Shown one piece after another: positions 17,685-26,250 of a stretch of DNA of 58,836 nt; position 1 is the stretch's first letter; the number at the start of each line of letters is the position of its first letter. Origin of the DNA: an uncultured Muribaculaceae bacterium (GTDB taxonomy: Bacteria > Bacteroidota > Bacteroidia > Bacteroidales > Muribaculaceae). The stretch covers positions 1 to 58,836 of the forward strand of contig CANDNO010000010.1 in the NCBI GenBank assembly GCA_947386115.1, read 5' to 3'. A model generated the notes under the pieces. That model was given only the letters and a program-made list of their open reading frames with translations. It did no database searches and was not told where the DNA came from. The translations under genes were made by a program, and so were the position numbers.

Positions 17685-18968
17685 TTATTTTGAGCACTTC
17701 TTAAGGAAATCGATAACCCAGTTCCATGCATCCCAGTTCTGTTCGGCATAAGCATATTGGGCTGTGGTCTCGGCCACCTTCAAGTTTTTAGGAGCATCGA
17801 TGACGTTGTAGACCGAGTAGGTTGTAGTGGGCGGGCACACCATATCGTTGTAGCCGAATGTGTAAAAACCGGGAACCGACACCTCGCGGGCAAAACTCGA
17901 TACATCGTAGTAAGACAATGTATTCACTACGTCGGGGGTATGAAACTTCTTGTCCTTGAGAGTATGGGGCCAGCCTCCGGCCCTACCGGCAGTGTAGCCT
18001 GCCATATCACTCATGGCCGGATAGTATGAAACGAGGGCATCGACACGCTTGTCGATTCCCGCAACGATAATTGAGAGTCCCCCACCCTGGCTTCCACCAA
18101 ACGTGGCAAGACAACCGTTGAACTCGGGCAACTGCTCGATAAAGTCAATGGCACGTACACAACCGGTAATGACACGCTTGTAGTAAAAACGGTCGCGATC
18201 GTCGAGATTAAACGAGTGGTAACCTTTCAGCGCACCATTGTAGAGACGGGTATAGACCTCGGAGGGCAGATTGACAGGTATTCCATGAATGCCTACCTCG
18301 AGTATCATCACGCCTTTCTCAGTGTGGCCTATATCGCCGTTATATCCTCTCACTCCGGCTCCGGGAAGCTTGAGAATGGCAGGATATTTGCCGGGAGCCA
18401 CGGGTACCGTCAACGTTCCGTACATACGCGATTCCCAACCGTTGTTGGCCCACGAAACGTGATATACATTGACCTTGGGGGTACACTTCTCGGGAACGAG
18501 GGTCATCATGGGCTCGAGATTCCACGTGCGGGCATCGGCAATGGCCTTTTCCCAGAATTCATGAAAATCGGCAGGCTGCGTGGTAACGGGCCGGAGCTTC
18601 TCGGGCGAGAAACCTACCGTGCCATAGCTCGTGTACTCACGACCATCCTGCTTGAGCGAAATTTTGCAACGCATGAATCCCGGCGTCTTCATCGTGCCAG
18701 CCTCGATCGTTCCACGGCCGTTTTTAAGATTGAGTGTTCCGGTCTTGAACGGCGACATCATATCCTCGCTGATTTCATACTTCACTGTCATATCGCCGGC
18801 AGGAACTTCACAGCGAGTGAACAGCACATCAAATTTAACTTTTTGTCCCGGCTCGTAGTTCCACTCACCGCTGTGGGGATAAACCGCCAGGTGATACAGC
18901 CTCTCGGGCGGCTGTGCCATAGCAAGGAGCGATGACACCAATAATGTGATAAACAGACTGACTCTCAT
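17685..18968 (-). CDS. CE7 (AXE1)-type acetyl esterase-like protein lacking the expected His
   Basis: This 427-residue exported alpha/beta-hydrolase of the acetylxylan esterase/cephalosporin deacetylase type has a signal peptide at about 1-18. An N-terminal beta domain (about 25-125) precedes the AXE1 hydrolase domain. The nucleophile Ser293 lies in GGSQGGG and the acid Asp375 in GYNDMVCPP. In many Bacteroidetes relatives the catalytic His comes in a TGHWxYPEQ-like segment. Here the matching segment reads TAQYAYAEQ, with Gln404 at the His position; the codon is CAA on the coding strand. The protein may be inactive, use another His, or bind rather than cleave. Deacetylation of an acetylated glycoside is the default inference. 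Confidence 0.8.
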   Translation of the reverse strand: MRVSLFITLLVSSLLAMAQPPERLYHLAVYPHSGEWNYEPGQKVKFDVLFTRCEVPAGDMTVKYEISEDMMSPFKTGTLNLKNGRGTIEAGTMKTPGFMRCKISLKQDGREYTSYGTVGFSPEKLRPVTTQPADFHEFWEKAIADARTWNLEPMMTLVPEKCTPKVNVYHVSWANNGWESRMYGTLTVPVAPGKYPAILKLPGAGVRGYNGDIGHTEKGVMILEVGIHGIPVNLPSEVYTRLYNGALKGYHSFNLDDRDRFYYKRVITGCVRAIDFIEQLPEFNGCLATFGGSQGGGLSIIVAGIDKRVDALVSYYPAMSDMAGYTAGRAGGWPHTLKDKKFHTPDVVNTLSYYDVSSFAREVSVPGFYTFGYNDMVCPPTTTYSVYNVIDAPKNLKVAETTAQYAYAEQNWDAWNWVIDFLKKCSK

Positions 18969-18979
18969 AAACTATATAA

Positions 18980-21031
18980 TCAATTAATCGAATATTTGTA
19001 CATTACAAAGTCGTTGGGACGGTCGATTGTAACAGGCACCGTTCCGTCGGCGCCTACTTTCGCCTTATACTTTTTACCGTTTCCGAGAACCGGAACGAGT
19101 GATACTTTCTTACCCTCGGGAAGCCAAGTAGGAATCATTGCACCCGGTTTATCGTTATCCTCGCGGTACAGGAGAAGATACCCCTCATTGCCGGAGGTTA
19201 GAGACTGGAAACCGGTCCACGAACGGCCCGAAGGCTCGTCGCCCACAGGCAGTATAGTGCCACTGTGGAAATCATGACTCACGCGCTTATAGGCTTCGAC
19301 AAGGGGTTTAATATCGAATGCCTCGTCGGGCAGATTGGATGCTTCCATCCATGCAAGAGGCTGGCCGGCCATAGTGATTGAGAAGAGATAACCGAAATCG
19401 TAATTGGCCGGAGCGAAACGATCGTTTTTATACTTATCGGCATTACGCCATTTGTTCAGGAACTCGATCTGGAGCTTCTCGGCCGGCACGTAACGCGACA
19501 GCATCCACAGGTTGCGCAGTGTCCAGTAGGGATAGTAATTGCCCCAGTCGGTGTAACGGTTTTCAAGGAAAATATTTCCGTACTCGTTAAAGAAATGGTA
19601 ACCGCCTCGACGGCTTGCGGTAGCATCGAGATTGAACATGACACGGTTGCCCGTCTGCTCGAGTACGTGGTCAAAGAGACGGCGCAGATTCTCCTCGCCA
19701 AGCTTTGATGAAACGGTGAGGCCATCGATCTTGAACATTCTTATTCCATAGTCGCGCCATAGACCTACGATTGTGGCAGCATCTTTCTCCCAGTCGTCAA
19801 AATCGTTCTGAACGCTCGGATTGAACCATAGACCTATCTCGATACCGAGCTCCTTGCCACGCTCTACAATTGGGACGAGGCCACGCGGATACTTCACGGG
19901 ATCGGGGGTCCAGTAGGACGCATTGGCATAAATATCTTTAAACGAACCGTTTGCAACTGCCGAGTTCGGGCTTTTGCCGGCTTGCCAGCCATCATCTATC
20001 TGAAACAGCGTGATGCCGAGTGCAGCAGCACGGTCGAGCTCGGCGAGACAGAACGCCTCGTTGACCTTGGCATCCTGTGAACGGTCGCCCCAGGTATTCA
20101 TCATCACCATCTCGTCGCGATCCGGATCGAGGACACGACACTGTTTCTGATAGGAACGCAGGGCCTGTAATGCCGACAACTCGTCGCCGCCGAAAGTGCA
20201 AAGTACCGTTCCGTAGGTGCTTGTCCACTTATCGGACGTAACGTTTTTTTCATCGACGCCAAGGCCTGTAACCATGAAATTGCCGAAATCGCTTATAAAA
20301 TCGGCATTCTTATAAGCCAACTGAACACCCGAGCAGGGAGCTTCCTTGAGAAAAATGAAACCGCCGCCGTTTTCACCGTCGGTCACAGTGAGGATGTTGC
20401 CACGATAGTTGGTTTTGCGGTAAGAGATGAAATCGCGACGGTCGACGAGGTTATTGTTCCAGTCGGTGATATCGCGGAACTCGACGGCGCTGCCGTGCCA
20501 GTGCTGGCCGGGCAGTGAGAGGCGGTCGAGAACAGCCGTGACAGGTTTTACCTTCATATCCTCGGCATGCTCGATATTGCTGCGGTCGGCGGCGCTCACC
20601 TCCTTGTCGGCAGCTACTCCACTGAGCGTGCCGCGCAAACGTGTGTCGACAGCGATTGCCGGCACTCCGTCATACAGCCTGTAGCTACGTTCAACCTCGA
20701 GGTCGCCGAGACGGTAGCTTACCGTGGCCACGAGACGGTCGGGGCGGATGCCGTCATTTTTCAACTCCTTGACCGACAGACTGCCATCCGACGGCATGGC
20801 GCGGTTGACTGTAAAATCGGGATTTTTGGCAGCCGAAACCAGAGTTTTGCCGGAAGTTTTATCGGTGACACGACACGTGATAAGATGGCCGTTGTTCCAT
20901 AAATATACCCTCTCGATAAGATTATTACCCATTTTCAGGGTATCGCCCGAGAGTATGGAATAACAATCCCCCGCCGAGGCAGCGAATGCCACGGCAAGGG
21001 AAAGTGAAAGTATCGATGTGCGCAGTTTCAT
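18980..21031 (-). CDS. alpha-galactosidase-like glycosidase (GH36-type, clan GH-D)
   Basis: This 683-residue exported protein has a signal peptide at about 1-20, a large N-terminal beta-sandwich (about 25-290) and a TIM barrel with clan GH-D features. These are NTWGDRSQD, the FQIDDGWQ strand and the probable nucleophile Asp436 in MFKIDGL. A downstream GGYHFFNEYGNIFLENRYTD segment probably supplies the acid/base region, though the classic CASGGGR signature is absent. This separates it from the canonical GH36 at 26536. The likely reaction is hydrolysis of an alpha-galactoside or a related alpha-linked sugar. The gene lies mid-operon with gaps of 11 and 28 bases. Exact family and specificity are uncertain. 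Confidence 0.75.
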   Translation of the reverse strand: MKLRTSILSLSLAVAFAASAGDCYSILSGDTLKMGNNLIERVYLWNNGHLITCRVTDKTSGKTLVSAAKNPDFTVNRAMPSDGSLSVKELKNDGIRPDRLVATVSYRLGDLEVERSYRLYDGVPAIAVDTRLRGTLSGVAADKEVSAADRSNIEHAEDMKVKPVTAVLDRLSLPGQHWHGSAVEFRDITDWNNNLVDRRDFISYRKTNYRGNILTVTDGENGGGFIFLKEAPCSGVQLAYKNADFISDFGNFMVTGLGVDEKNVTSDKWTSTYGTVLCTFGGDELSALQALRSYQKQCRVLDPDRDEMVMMNTWGDRSQDAKVNEAFCLAELDRAAALGITLFQIDDGWQAGKSPNSAVANGSFKDIYANASYWTPDPVKYPRGLVPIVERGKELGIEIGLWFNPSVQNDFDDWEKDAATIVGLWRDYGIRMFKIDGLTVSSKLGEENLRRLFDHVLEQTGNRVMFNLDATASRRGGYHFFNEYGNIFLENRYTDWGNYYPYWTLRNLWMLSRYVPAEKLQIEFLNKWRNADKYKNDRFAPANYDFGYLFSITMAGQPLAWMEASNLPDEAFDIKPLVEAYKRVSHDFHSGTILPVGDEPSGRSWTGFQSLTSGNEGYLLLYREDNDKPGAMIPTWLPEGKKVSLVPVLGNGKKYKAKVGADGTVPVTIDRPNDFVMYKYSIN

Positions 21032-21059
21032 CTATACAGTTTTACGAATATTTTACTTA

Positions 21060-22952
21060 TTATTTATCGTCTTTAAGCATACGGGGAGTCTCAAGGAGCT
21101 CGTTGGCAAGATTGAAATTCTGGTTGTCGGGCAGTTCGTCGCCGGGACGTCCTGCACCTGCTTTCATCATGGCTACGAGCTCGGGCAGATGACTGCGATA
21201 TACCTCGCGGGGCGACGCATCATGCTTTTTACACAGCGATGCAGCCATTCCTACAACCTCACCCATCATGCCGGTGGTGCGCATTACACGCACGGTACCA
21301 AGGGCTACATGTGTCACACTTATATTGCGTCCGGCCATGAACAGGTTCTCGATATTGCGGGAATAGAGGCAACGGTAAGGCACGGCATAGGGATGTATGA
21401 ATACATGCTTGGTAGCCGCCTTGAACTCACTGCCGGGGAACTTCTTGCTGTTCTCTGGGTCGGGGAAATGCAGGTCAAGACTCCATGTGGCGGTAAACGA
21501 GGCGTCCTCGTGAAATACATTCTTGTCGACATCATCCTGTTTGAGGATATAGTCGCCCAGGAGTCGGCGCGATTCGCGCTTACCGGCTATGTAAGCTACC
21601 CAGTCGAGCGAACGGTTACGGAACCGTGCATTATCCTCAAGATGATTCTTGAGATAGCTCCAGTTGGAGAAAATCACCATCAGGCCGTAATCGCGAACGG
21701 TCTCGGCCTCGGTAACCTGGTCGCGGTTCATACCGGTTTCCCATTTCCACTCACCCATCGTGACGCGCTCGCAGTTGTCTTTGTTGAACTCGACTCCGTA
21801 GCTGAACTCGGGGAAACGTGTCGCTTTGGGCTCCTCGCGGGTGTACCACTGTACCGAGGCTCCCATCGTGAGCGAGTCGGCAACCTCGGGAGCCAGCGGC
21901 TCGTTGAACTCGCTTCGCGATTCGCGACCCATCGTATAGTCGGCGCCGGCAAGATAACCTATGGTGCCGTCGCCGGTACAGTCGCTGAACAACGGAGCGC
22001 TGAGCACTACCTCGCTGTTATTCTCAATATTCTGGATAGTCACCGTTTTGATGCGGTTTCCATCGGTGGTAACGCTCATGGCGCGGAAACAGGGGAAAAG
22101 CGTCACTCCGGGCTCGGCAAGGATGAAAGAGTCTTTTTTTGCATCCTCGTAGAAATAGGCCGGCTTGGCATTGCCCGAACGGGAATGTCCAAACTCTCTT
22201 ATCATGCGGCCAAGGCCCTTGTTGGGACCTATCTCGACATGTCCGCCCAGATGCACACGCACCTCCGAGCTATTGTTTCCGCCCAGTACCGGACGGTCGT
22301 TGACAAGCGCAACATTCATACCGCCGCGAGCTGCACTCACGGCCGCACACATGCCGGCAATACCACCGCCAACCACCACGAGGTCGTACTCGCCCTGCTG
22401 AACCTTAGCAGTGTCGAGGCCCAGCGATGAACGGCGCAGCGACAACAGCTCGTCGCCACTGTCGGGCAGGACGATATCGGGGTTGGTGGTAAGCACAATG
22501 GCATCACAGCGGCCGTTGAAGCCGGTGAGATCGTGGAGCGCAAGTTTATGTTTTCCGGCTTTAAGGCGAACTTGACCGGCGCGCTGCCACTGCCATTTAT
22601 CGCCTGTGCAGCCTACTGTACCTGACAGAGTCTTGCCGGCAACCTTGACTTTGAATTTTCCGGGACCATCGGCATCGGTCCAGGGCGAAGTCCAGTTGAA
22701 CGTGCGCACATAGACGGTGTAGTTGCCCGCCTCGGGAACCTCAACCTCGGTCACGGCATCGTCGACAGGCTTACCCATTCCATGAGCCATGATATAGGGG
22801 GACCCCATGAGGTCCATAAACTGCTGGTCAAGAACCCATCCGCCTTTATCGGCAAACGACTCGGCCTCGACCCACACGTCGGTGCCCGACGCCCACGGCT
22901 TGGCCGCAAGCGTCAGGAAACCGGTGAGAATATATTTATTCAGTTTTTTCAT
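21060..22952 (-). CDS. secreted FAD-dependent oxidoreductase with N-terminal CBM-like domain
   Basis: This 630-residue protein has a signal peptide at about 1-22. Residues about 25-160 look like a carbohydrate-binding beta-sandwich (VWVEAESFADKGGW, YTVYVRTFNW, KLALHDLTGFNGRCDAIVL). Then comes an FAD_oxidored-type Rossmann fold with GGGIAG at 195-200, ALVNDRPVLGGNNSSEVR, DCTGDGTIGYLAG and a C-terminal NLFMAGRNISVTHVALG. Such proteins recur in Bacteroidetes glycan loci but their substrate is mostly unknown; oxidation of a sugar hydroxyl is one possibility. Its start overlaps the stop of the DUF4832 gene as ATGA, so the two are translationally coupled. Fold and cofactor are well supported; the reaction is not. 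Confidence 0.82.
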   Translation of the reverse strand: MKKLNKYILTGFLTLAAKPWASGTDVWVEAESFADKGGWVLDQQFMDLMGSPYIMAHGMGKPVDDAVTEVEVPEAGNYTVYVRTFNWTSPWTDADGPGKFKVKVAGKTLSGTVGCTGDKWQWQRAGQVRLKAGKHKLALHDLTGFNGRCDAIVLTTNPDIVLPDSGDELLSLRRSSLGLDTAKVQQGEYDLVVVGGGIAGMCAAVSAARGGMNVALVNDRPVLGGNNSSEVRVHLGGHVEIGPNKGLGRMIREFGHSRSGNAKPAYFYEDAKKDSFILAEPGVTLFPCFRAMSVTTDGNRIKTVTIQNIENNSEVVLSAPLFSDCTGDGTIGYLAGADYTMGRESRSEFNEPLAPEVADSLTMGASVQWYTREEPKATRFPEFSYGVEFNKDNCERVTMGEWKWETGMNRDQVTEAETVRDYGLMVIFSNWSYLKNHLEDNARFRNRSLDWVAYIAGKRESRRLLGDYILKQDDVDKNVFHEDASFTATWSLDLHFPDPENSKKFPGSEFKAATKHVFIHPYAVPYRCLYSRNIENLFMAGRNISVTHVALGTVRVMRTTGMMGEVVGMAASLCKKHDASPREVYRSHLPELVAMMKAGAGRPGDELPDNQNFNLANELLETPRMLKDDK

Positions 22953-24487
22953 TTTACGTTGACGGGGGTGAGTTGCAGCCAGCCCTCGGGAGTGATATCA
23001 CCCTTGGCCGAAATCTGTAATCCAATCTCGTTATTGCGCGTAGTATCGACCAGACCAACGGCCCAGATGTACTCGCCGGCAGTCACACCGCCCATGTTGA
23101 AGCGGGTCTCGTAGGTCGAGGGGCGTCCCTTGATCCACTCGTTGAGACAGGGCTCGTTATCGACATATACCTTGACAGGCTGCTTGGTAGCCTTGTCGAG
23201 GAGAGCGAATGCCACCTTGTATTTCTGATTCCACTGCGGGATGTTGGTCGGGCAGTAGCCCCAGCCCAGGTTGTTCCAGCGGTGGGTTATAGTAATATTG
23301 TCCGAGCCGCCGGGGAATGTGGGAACCGAAACCTTGTCGGGGTACAGGCGATAGCCACCCTCGGCAATGAAACGCTTCACGAGCGGGAAGGCATCTTCGA
23401 ACCATGAACGTGTCTCGTCGTTGATGCGGAAATCCATCATATTGACGCGGGCCTCAGCCGATGCATCAAACTCGCCTTTGCGCACATCCTCGGCATGTCC
23501 CTCGCGATAAAGTCCCGAGGGGTCGCGCCAGTAACGGTGGTGAGCTCCTGTTATCCAACCACCCTCCATGATTATAGGGCGCTTGAAATTCCATTTGCTG
23601 GCCATATCTTTTTCCCAGTCCTGATAATAGCCGTGCATGCCGAAGGCGTCGTGACGTAGGGAGAATCCCAGGCCTATTGCTTTCTCAATCATGGCCTCGG
23701 CCTCGGCGGGTACACTACCCCACCCGTCATCATCGGGGTCGCCGAGCATACGGTGATAATGTATAATCATGGGGACACGCTTGAAACTCTGGGTAGCAAG
23801 GTCAATGACCCACTCGAATACGGCTTCCTTATTATTGTTGTCCTTATAAATCATTGAGTGTGACTCACCCCACTTGCCGAGTGAATAGGCATCGATAAAC
23901 TCAACTTTGTCGGGGTCATCGAAATACTCGGCAAAAGCCTTGAAAAACTTAGCATATTTTTCCTGAAAAACAGGATCATCGGGGTAAGGAGAACGGTTCT
24001 TACCGGGATCTTTAGGGTCATAATATCCTTCGGCACCGGCGTCGAACACATACTGAGGTGTATTCTGTCCCTGGTCGCGGCCATCAATAACGATGCGGAA
24101 CGCGATGCGCAATCCACGGTCATTCACGCTCTTGATGAGCTTCATGAGACGCGAATCGGGGTCGTTCCACGCATACTTGCCTTCCTCCGGTTCAAACGAC
24201 TTCCAGCTTGTGCGGATATAGGCACACGAGGCATAGTCCGAAACCTTTACCGTTCCATTCTCGCCGGCGGCAGTCATGTTGTCATAACCTTTCTCGGTCC
24301 AGAAATTTTCGTCCCAGGTGCGTCCAAGGTACATCACCCAGCCCTGCAGCGGATTTCGCAACACAGTTGTAGAATCACCGTCGAATGTCACAGTTACCGT
24401 ACGCTCCTTGGCTTCAACTCCGGCAATACCGGCTATAAGCATGAGTACTGTCGCGATAACAAGTTGTATTTGAGTTTTTTTCATCAC
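22949..24487 (-). CDS. DUF4832-type putative glycoside hydrolase (TIM barrel), exported
   Basis: This 512-residue exported protein has a signal peptide at about 1-26 and resembles DUF4832/beta-galactosidase-like proteins of unknown activity. The central region reads like a clan GH-A barrel: CAYIRTSWKSFEPEEGKYAW, then LRIAFRIVIDG, then a strand ending in SLGKWGES with Glu208, and a later strand RPIIMEGGW with Glu308. The two glutamates, 100 residues apart at strand ends, could be acid/base and nucleophile of a retaining glycosidase. A C-terminal beta-sandwich follows from about residue 390. It is the first gene of the eight-gene operon. Hydrolytic function is inference; I know of no characterised close relative. 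Confidence 0.7.
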   Translation of the reverse strand: MMKKTQIQLVIATVLMLIAGIAGVEAKERTVTVTFDGDSTTVLRNPLQGWVMYLGRTWDENFWTEKGYDNMTAAGENGTVKVSDYASCAYIRTSWKSFEPEEGKYAWNDPDSRLMKLIKSVNDRGLRIAFRIVIDGRDQGQNTPQYVFDAGAEGYYDPKDPGKNRSPYPDDPVFQEKYAKFFKAFAEYFDDPDKVEFIDAYSLGKWGESHSMIYKDNNNKEAVFEWVIDLATQSFKRVPMIIHYHRMLGDPDDDGWGSVPAEAEAMIEKAIGLGFSLRHDAFGMHGYYQDWEKDMASKWNFKRPIIMEGGWITGAHHRYWRDPSGLYREGHAEDVRKGEFDASAEARVNMMDFRINDETRSWFEDAFPLVKRFIAEGGYRLYPDKVSVPTFPGGSDNITITHRWNNLGWGYCPTNIPQWNQKYKVAFALLDKATKQPVKVYVDNEPCLNEWIKGRPSTYETRFNMGGVTAGEYIWAVGLVDTTRNNEIGLQISAKGDITPEGWLQLTPVNVK

Positions 24488-24517
24488 TATAGGTTATATT
24501 TAAGGTATATAATTTTC

Positions 24518-24525
24518 AAGCATAG
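24518..24525 (-). promoter_or_regulatory. possible -7 box of the minus-strand operon
   Basis: On the minus strand this reads TATGCTTG, one mismatch from TAnnTTTG, 31 bases before the DUF4832 start codon. It would drive the eight-gene operon independently of the FecR transcript. An ECF-type promoter is equally possible, since the sigma factor gene is next door. Confidence 0.35.
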
Positions 24526-24537
24526 AGGTAGCCGTCG

Positions 24538-24557
24538 GGATAACACAGGTGTTATCC
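24538..24557. promoter_or_regulatory. 20-bp perfect palindrome, operator-like
   Basis: GGATAACAC and GTGTTATCC flank a two-base centre. The element lies between the end of the FecR gene and the start of the minus-strand operon, 12-32 bases upstream of the possible -7 box. No T-run follows on either strand, so it is not an obvious terminator. An operator or a dimeric regulator site is the simplest reading. Confidence 0.5.
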
Positions 24558-24603
24558 TTAATCTAATAAAAGCAAGAGAATGGAATTAACCGGAACAGTT
24601 ATT

Positions 24604-25542
24604 TCATGGCCTGGCTTTCATGGTAATAAGGCTGCCTTCTCTTTCAATTTCCATCGGCACAATTTCCCTGATTGCCGCAAGCACCTGATCGATGCTATCC
24701 TGCAAGTCGAGCTTTCCATAGACGCGAACATCGCCAAGCGAGGTCTCGCAATCGATGGTGAACCCGTAATGCTCGCTCAGTCGCTCTACGAGTTGAGACA
24801 GAGGCTCGCCGTGAAGCGAGAGCAAGCCATCGACCCACATAGTGTAATCTTCAGTATCAACCTGCCTTAGTGAGGCGACCTCGCCGTTTACAAGATCGAC
24901 CATGTCGTTGGGACGCAGTTTTACCCGGTTGTCGCAATCGGTCGACACTTCGACCGAACCCTCTACAAGAACCACGCTGGCAGTGCTGTCGCTGGTATTG
25001 CAGATGTTAAATACCGTTCCAAGAACTTTGACGTCAAAACCGTTGGACTCGACGACAAAAGGATGGTCGGCATCCTTTGCAACTTCAAGGAAAACCTCGC
25101 CGTCGGCAAAAATGCGGCGTTCGCTGTCACCGAACCGTTCGGGATACAGGACACGCGTGTGAGCGTTGGCAACAAGACGTGTACCGTCGCTCAGCGTGAT
25201 TTCGGCTCTCTTGCCGGGAGCTACCAAGAGCTCTTTATAACCCGCGTCGGTGACCTCGGCTACAGTAGCATTGGACAAATCGATACCCGAGGGGACAATA
25301 AAATGCGTGGCCAATCCGGCAATAAGCGCCACACCGGCAGCTGCCGAACACCATCCCAGAATCAATTTACGACGATGACTGCGTCGTGCTATCTTGTCGC
25401 TGATTATCTTGGCGTGAACAAGATTCTTGATACGCGTATTGTCAAACGCGTCGGGATGGCAAGCGTTCAACAGAGACTCCAGACGATCATTGTCGTCAGT
25501 TGTCATCTCTGACCGGTTAATTTTTGATTGATCATTCATCAT
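24604..25542 (-). CDS. FecR-family anti-sigma factor with DUF4974
   Basis: This 312-residue inner-membrane anti-sigma factor should bind the adjacent ECF sigma in the cytoplasm and sense a periplasmic signal. The N-terminal cytoplasmic segment is about 1-60. One membrane helix (LILGWCSAAAGVALIAGLA, about 60-84) follows, then a FecR domain (APGKRAEITLSDGTRLVANA, ADGEVFLEVAKDADHPFVV) and a C-terminal DUF4974 (SLHGEPLSQLVERLSEHYGF to the end). In the usual system the signal comes from a SusC with an N-terminal STN domain; no such SusC is present in this window. It lies 72 bases after the sigma gene. Confidence 0.93.
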   Translation of the reverse strand: MMNDQSKINRSEMTTDDNDRLESLLNACHPDAFDNTRIKNLVHAKIISDKIARRSHRRKLILGWCSAAAGVALIAGLATHFIVPSGIDLSNATVAEVTDAGYKELLVAPGKRAEITLSDGTRLVANAHTRVLYPERFGDSERRIFADGEVFLEVAKDADHPFVVESNGFDVKVLGTVFNICNTSDSTASVVLVEGSVEVSTDCDNRVKLRPNDMVDLVNGEVASLRQVDTEDYTMWVDGLLSLHGEPLSQLVERLSEHYGFTIDCETSLGDVRVYGKLDLQDSIDQVLAAIREIVPMEIEREGSLITMKARP

Positions 25543-25614
25543 TTTACTGTGCCGTTTCTAATATTTATGACGCGGTGATAAAAAAAATATATAGGTTGAT
25601 TCGCAATTTTTTTG

Positions 25615-26193
25615 TTAAAAAATATCAAGACTCCAAAATAGCAATGCAATCGTGGTAAAGCGAGAACCGAGACGCTTGCGTAGGGAATCCTTGGCGTATG
25701 ATACGTGATAGTTGATTGTAGCCACCGAGATATCGAGCAACTTGGCAATTTCCTTATACGGCACGCGGTCGATCTTGGCGAGAAAGAACACATGCCGGCA
25801 CTTGGGAGGCAACTCCTCGATCGCACGGTTCAGAGCCTCGATTTCCTCCCGCGAGATATACTCGGCATCAGGAGCCGAGACCGGCGAGACTGTAAAATTC
25901 TCAATATCATCAAGTGATACACATGCGGGCATAGTTCGCTCGTGGCGCAGATAAGATATGGATTTTTGGTATGTTATCGTACGCAGGTACGCTCCCATCG
26001 ATTCGATTTCCAGAATTCGCGACCTATTTTTCCATATCTCGAAGAAAACATCGCTCACAACCTCCTCGGCGCTCTCCTTAACACCCAGAATGCCGAACGC
26101 ATAGCGGTATAGCGTTGATGAATAATAATCCATAAACGCATCAAATGCCGGCTCTTCGCCCTTGGCTATACGATATATGATATTAGCTTCCAT
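25615..26193 (-). CDS. ECF RNA polymerase sigma factor (FecI-type)
   Basis: This 192-residue ECF sigma-70 factor contains region 2 (FDAFMDYYSSTLYRYAFGIL, SAEEVVSDVFFEIWKN), whose helix contacts the -10 element, and region 4 (LPPKCRHVFFLAKIDRVPYK, followed by EIAKLLDISVATINYHVSYA), the helix-turn-helix for -35 recognition. It is followed by its FecR partner. A good housekeeping promoter (26251-26283) precedes it. The likely target is the neighbouring minus-strand operon, but no matching ECF consensus could be established from one operon. Family assignment is firm; regulon is inference. Confidence 0.94.
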   Translation of the reverse strand: MEANIIYRIAKGEEPAFDAFMDYYSSTLYRYAFGILGVKESAEEVVSDVFFEIWKNRSRILEIESMGAYLRTITYQKSISYLRHERTMPACVSLDDIENFTVSPVSAPDAEYISREEIEALNRAIEELPPKCRHVFFLAKIDRVPYKEIAKLLDISVATINYHVSYAKDSLRKRLGSRFTTIALLFWSLDIF

Positions 26194-26250
26194 ATCGCCG
26201 TTGCAAGCAATTTTTCACGGTAATAAAGGGTCGGTAGAAATTCTGCAGTG

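Noticed and set aside
21018-22430. 470-codon plus-strand frame opposite the FAD oxidoreductase
   Set aside because: Antisense to a gene with a clear FAD fold; the translation has no family-like segments and begins inside the neighbouring gene's start region.
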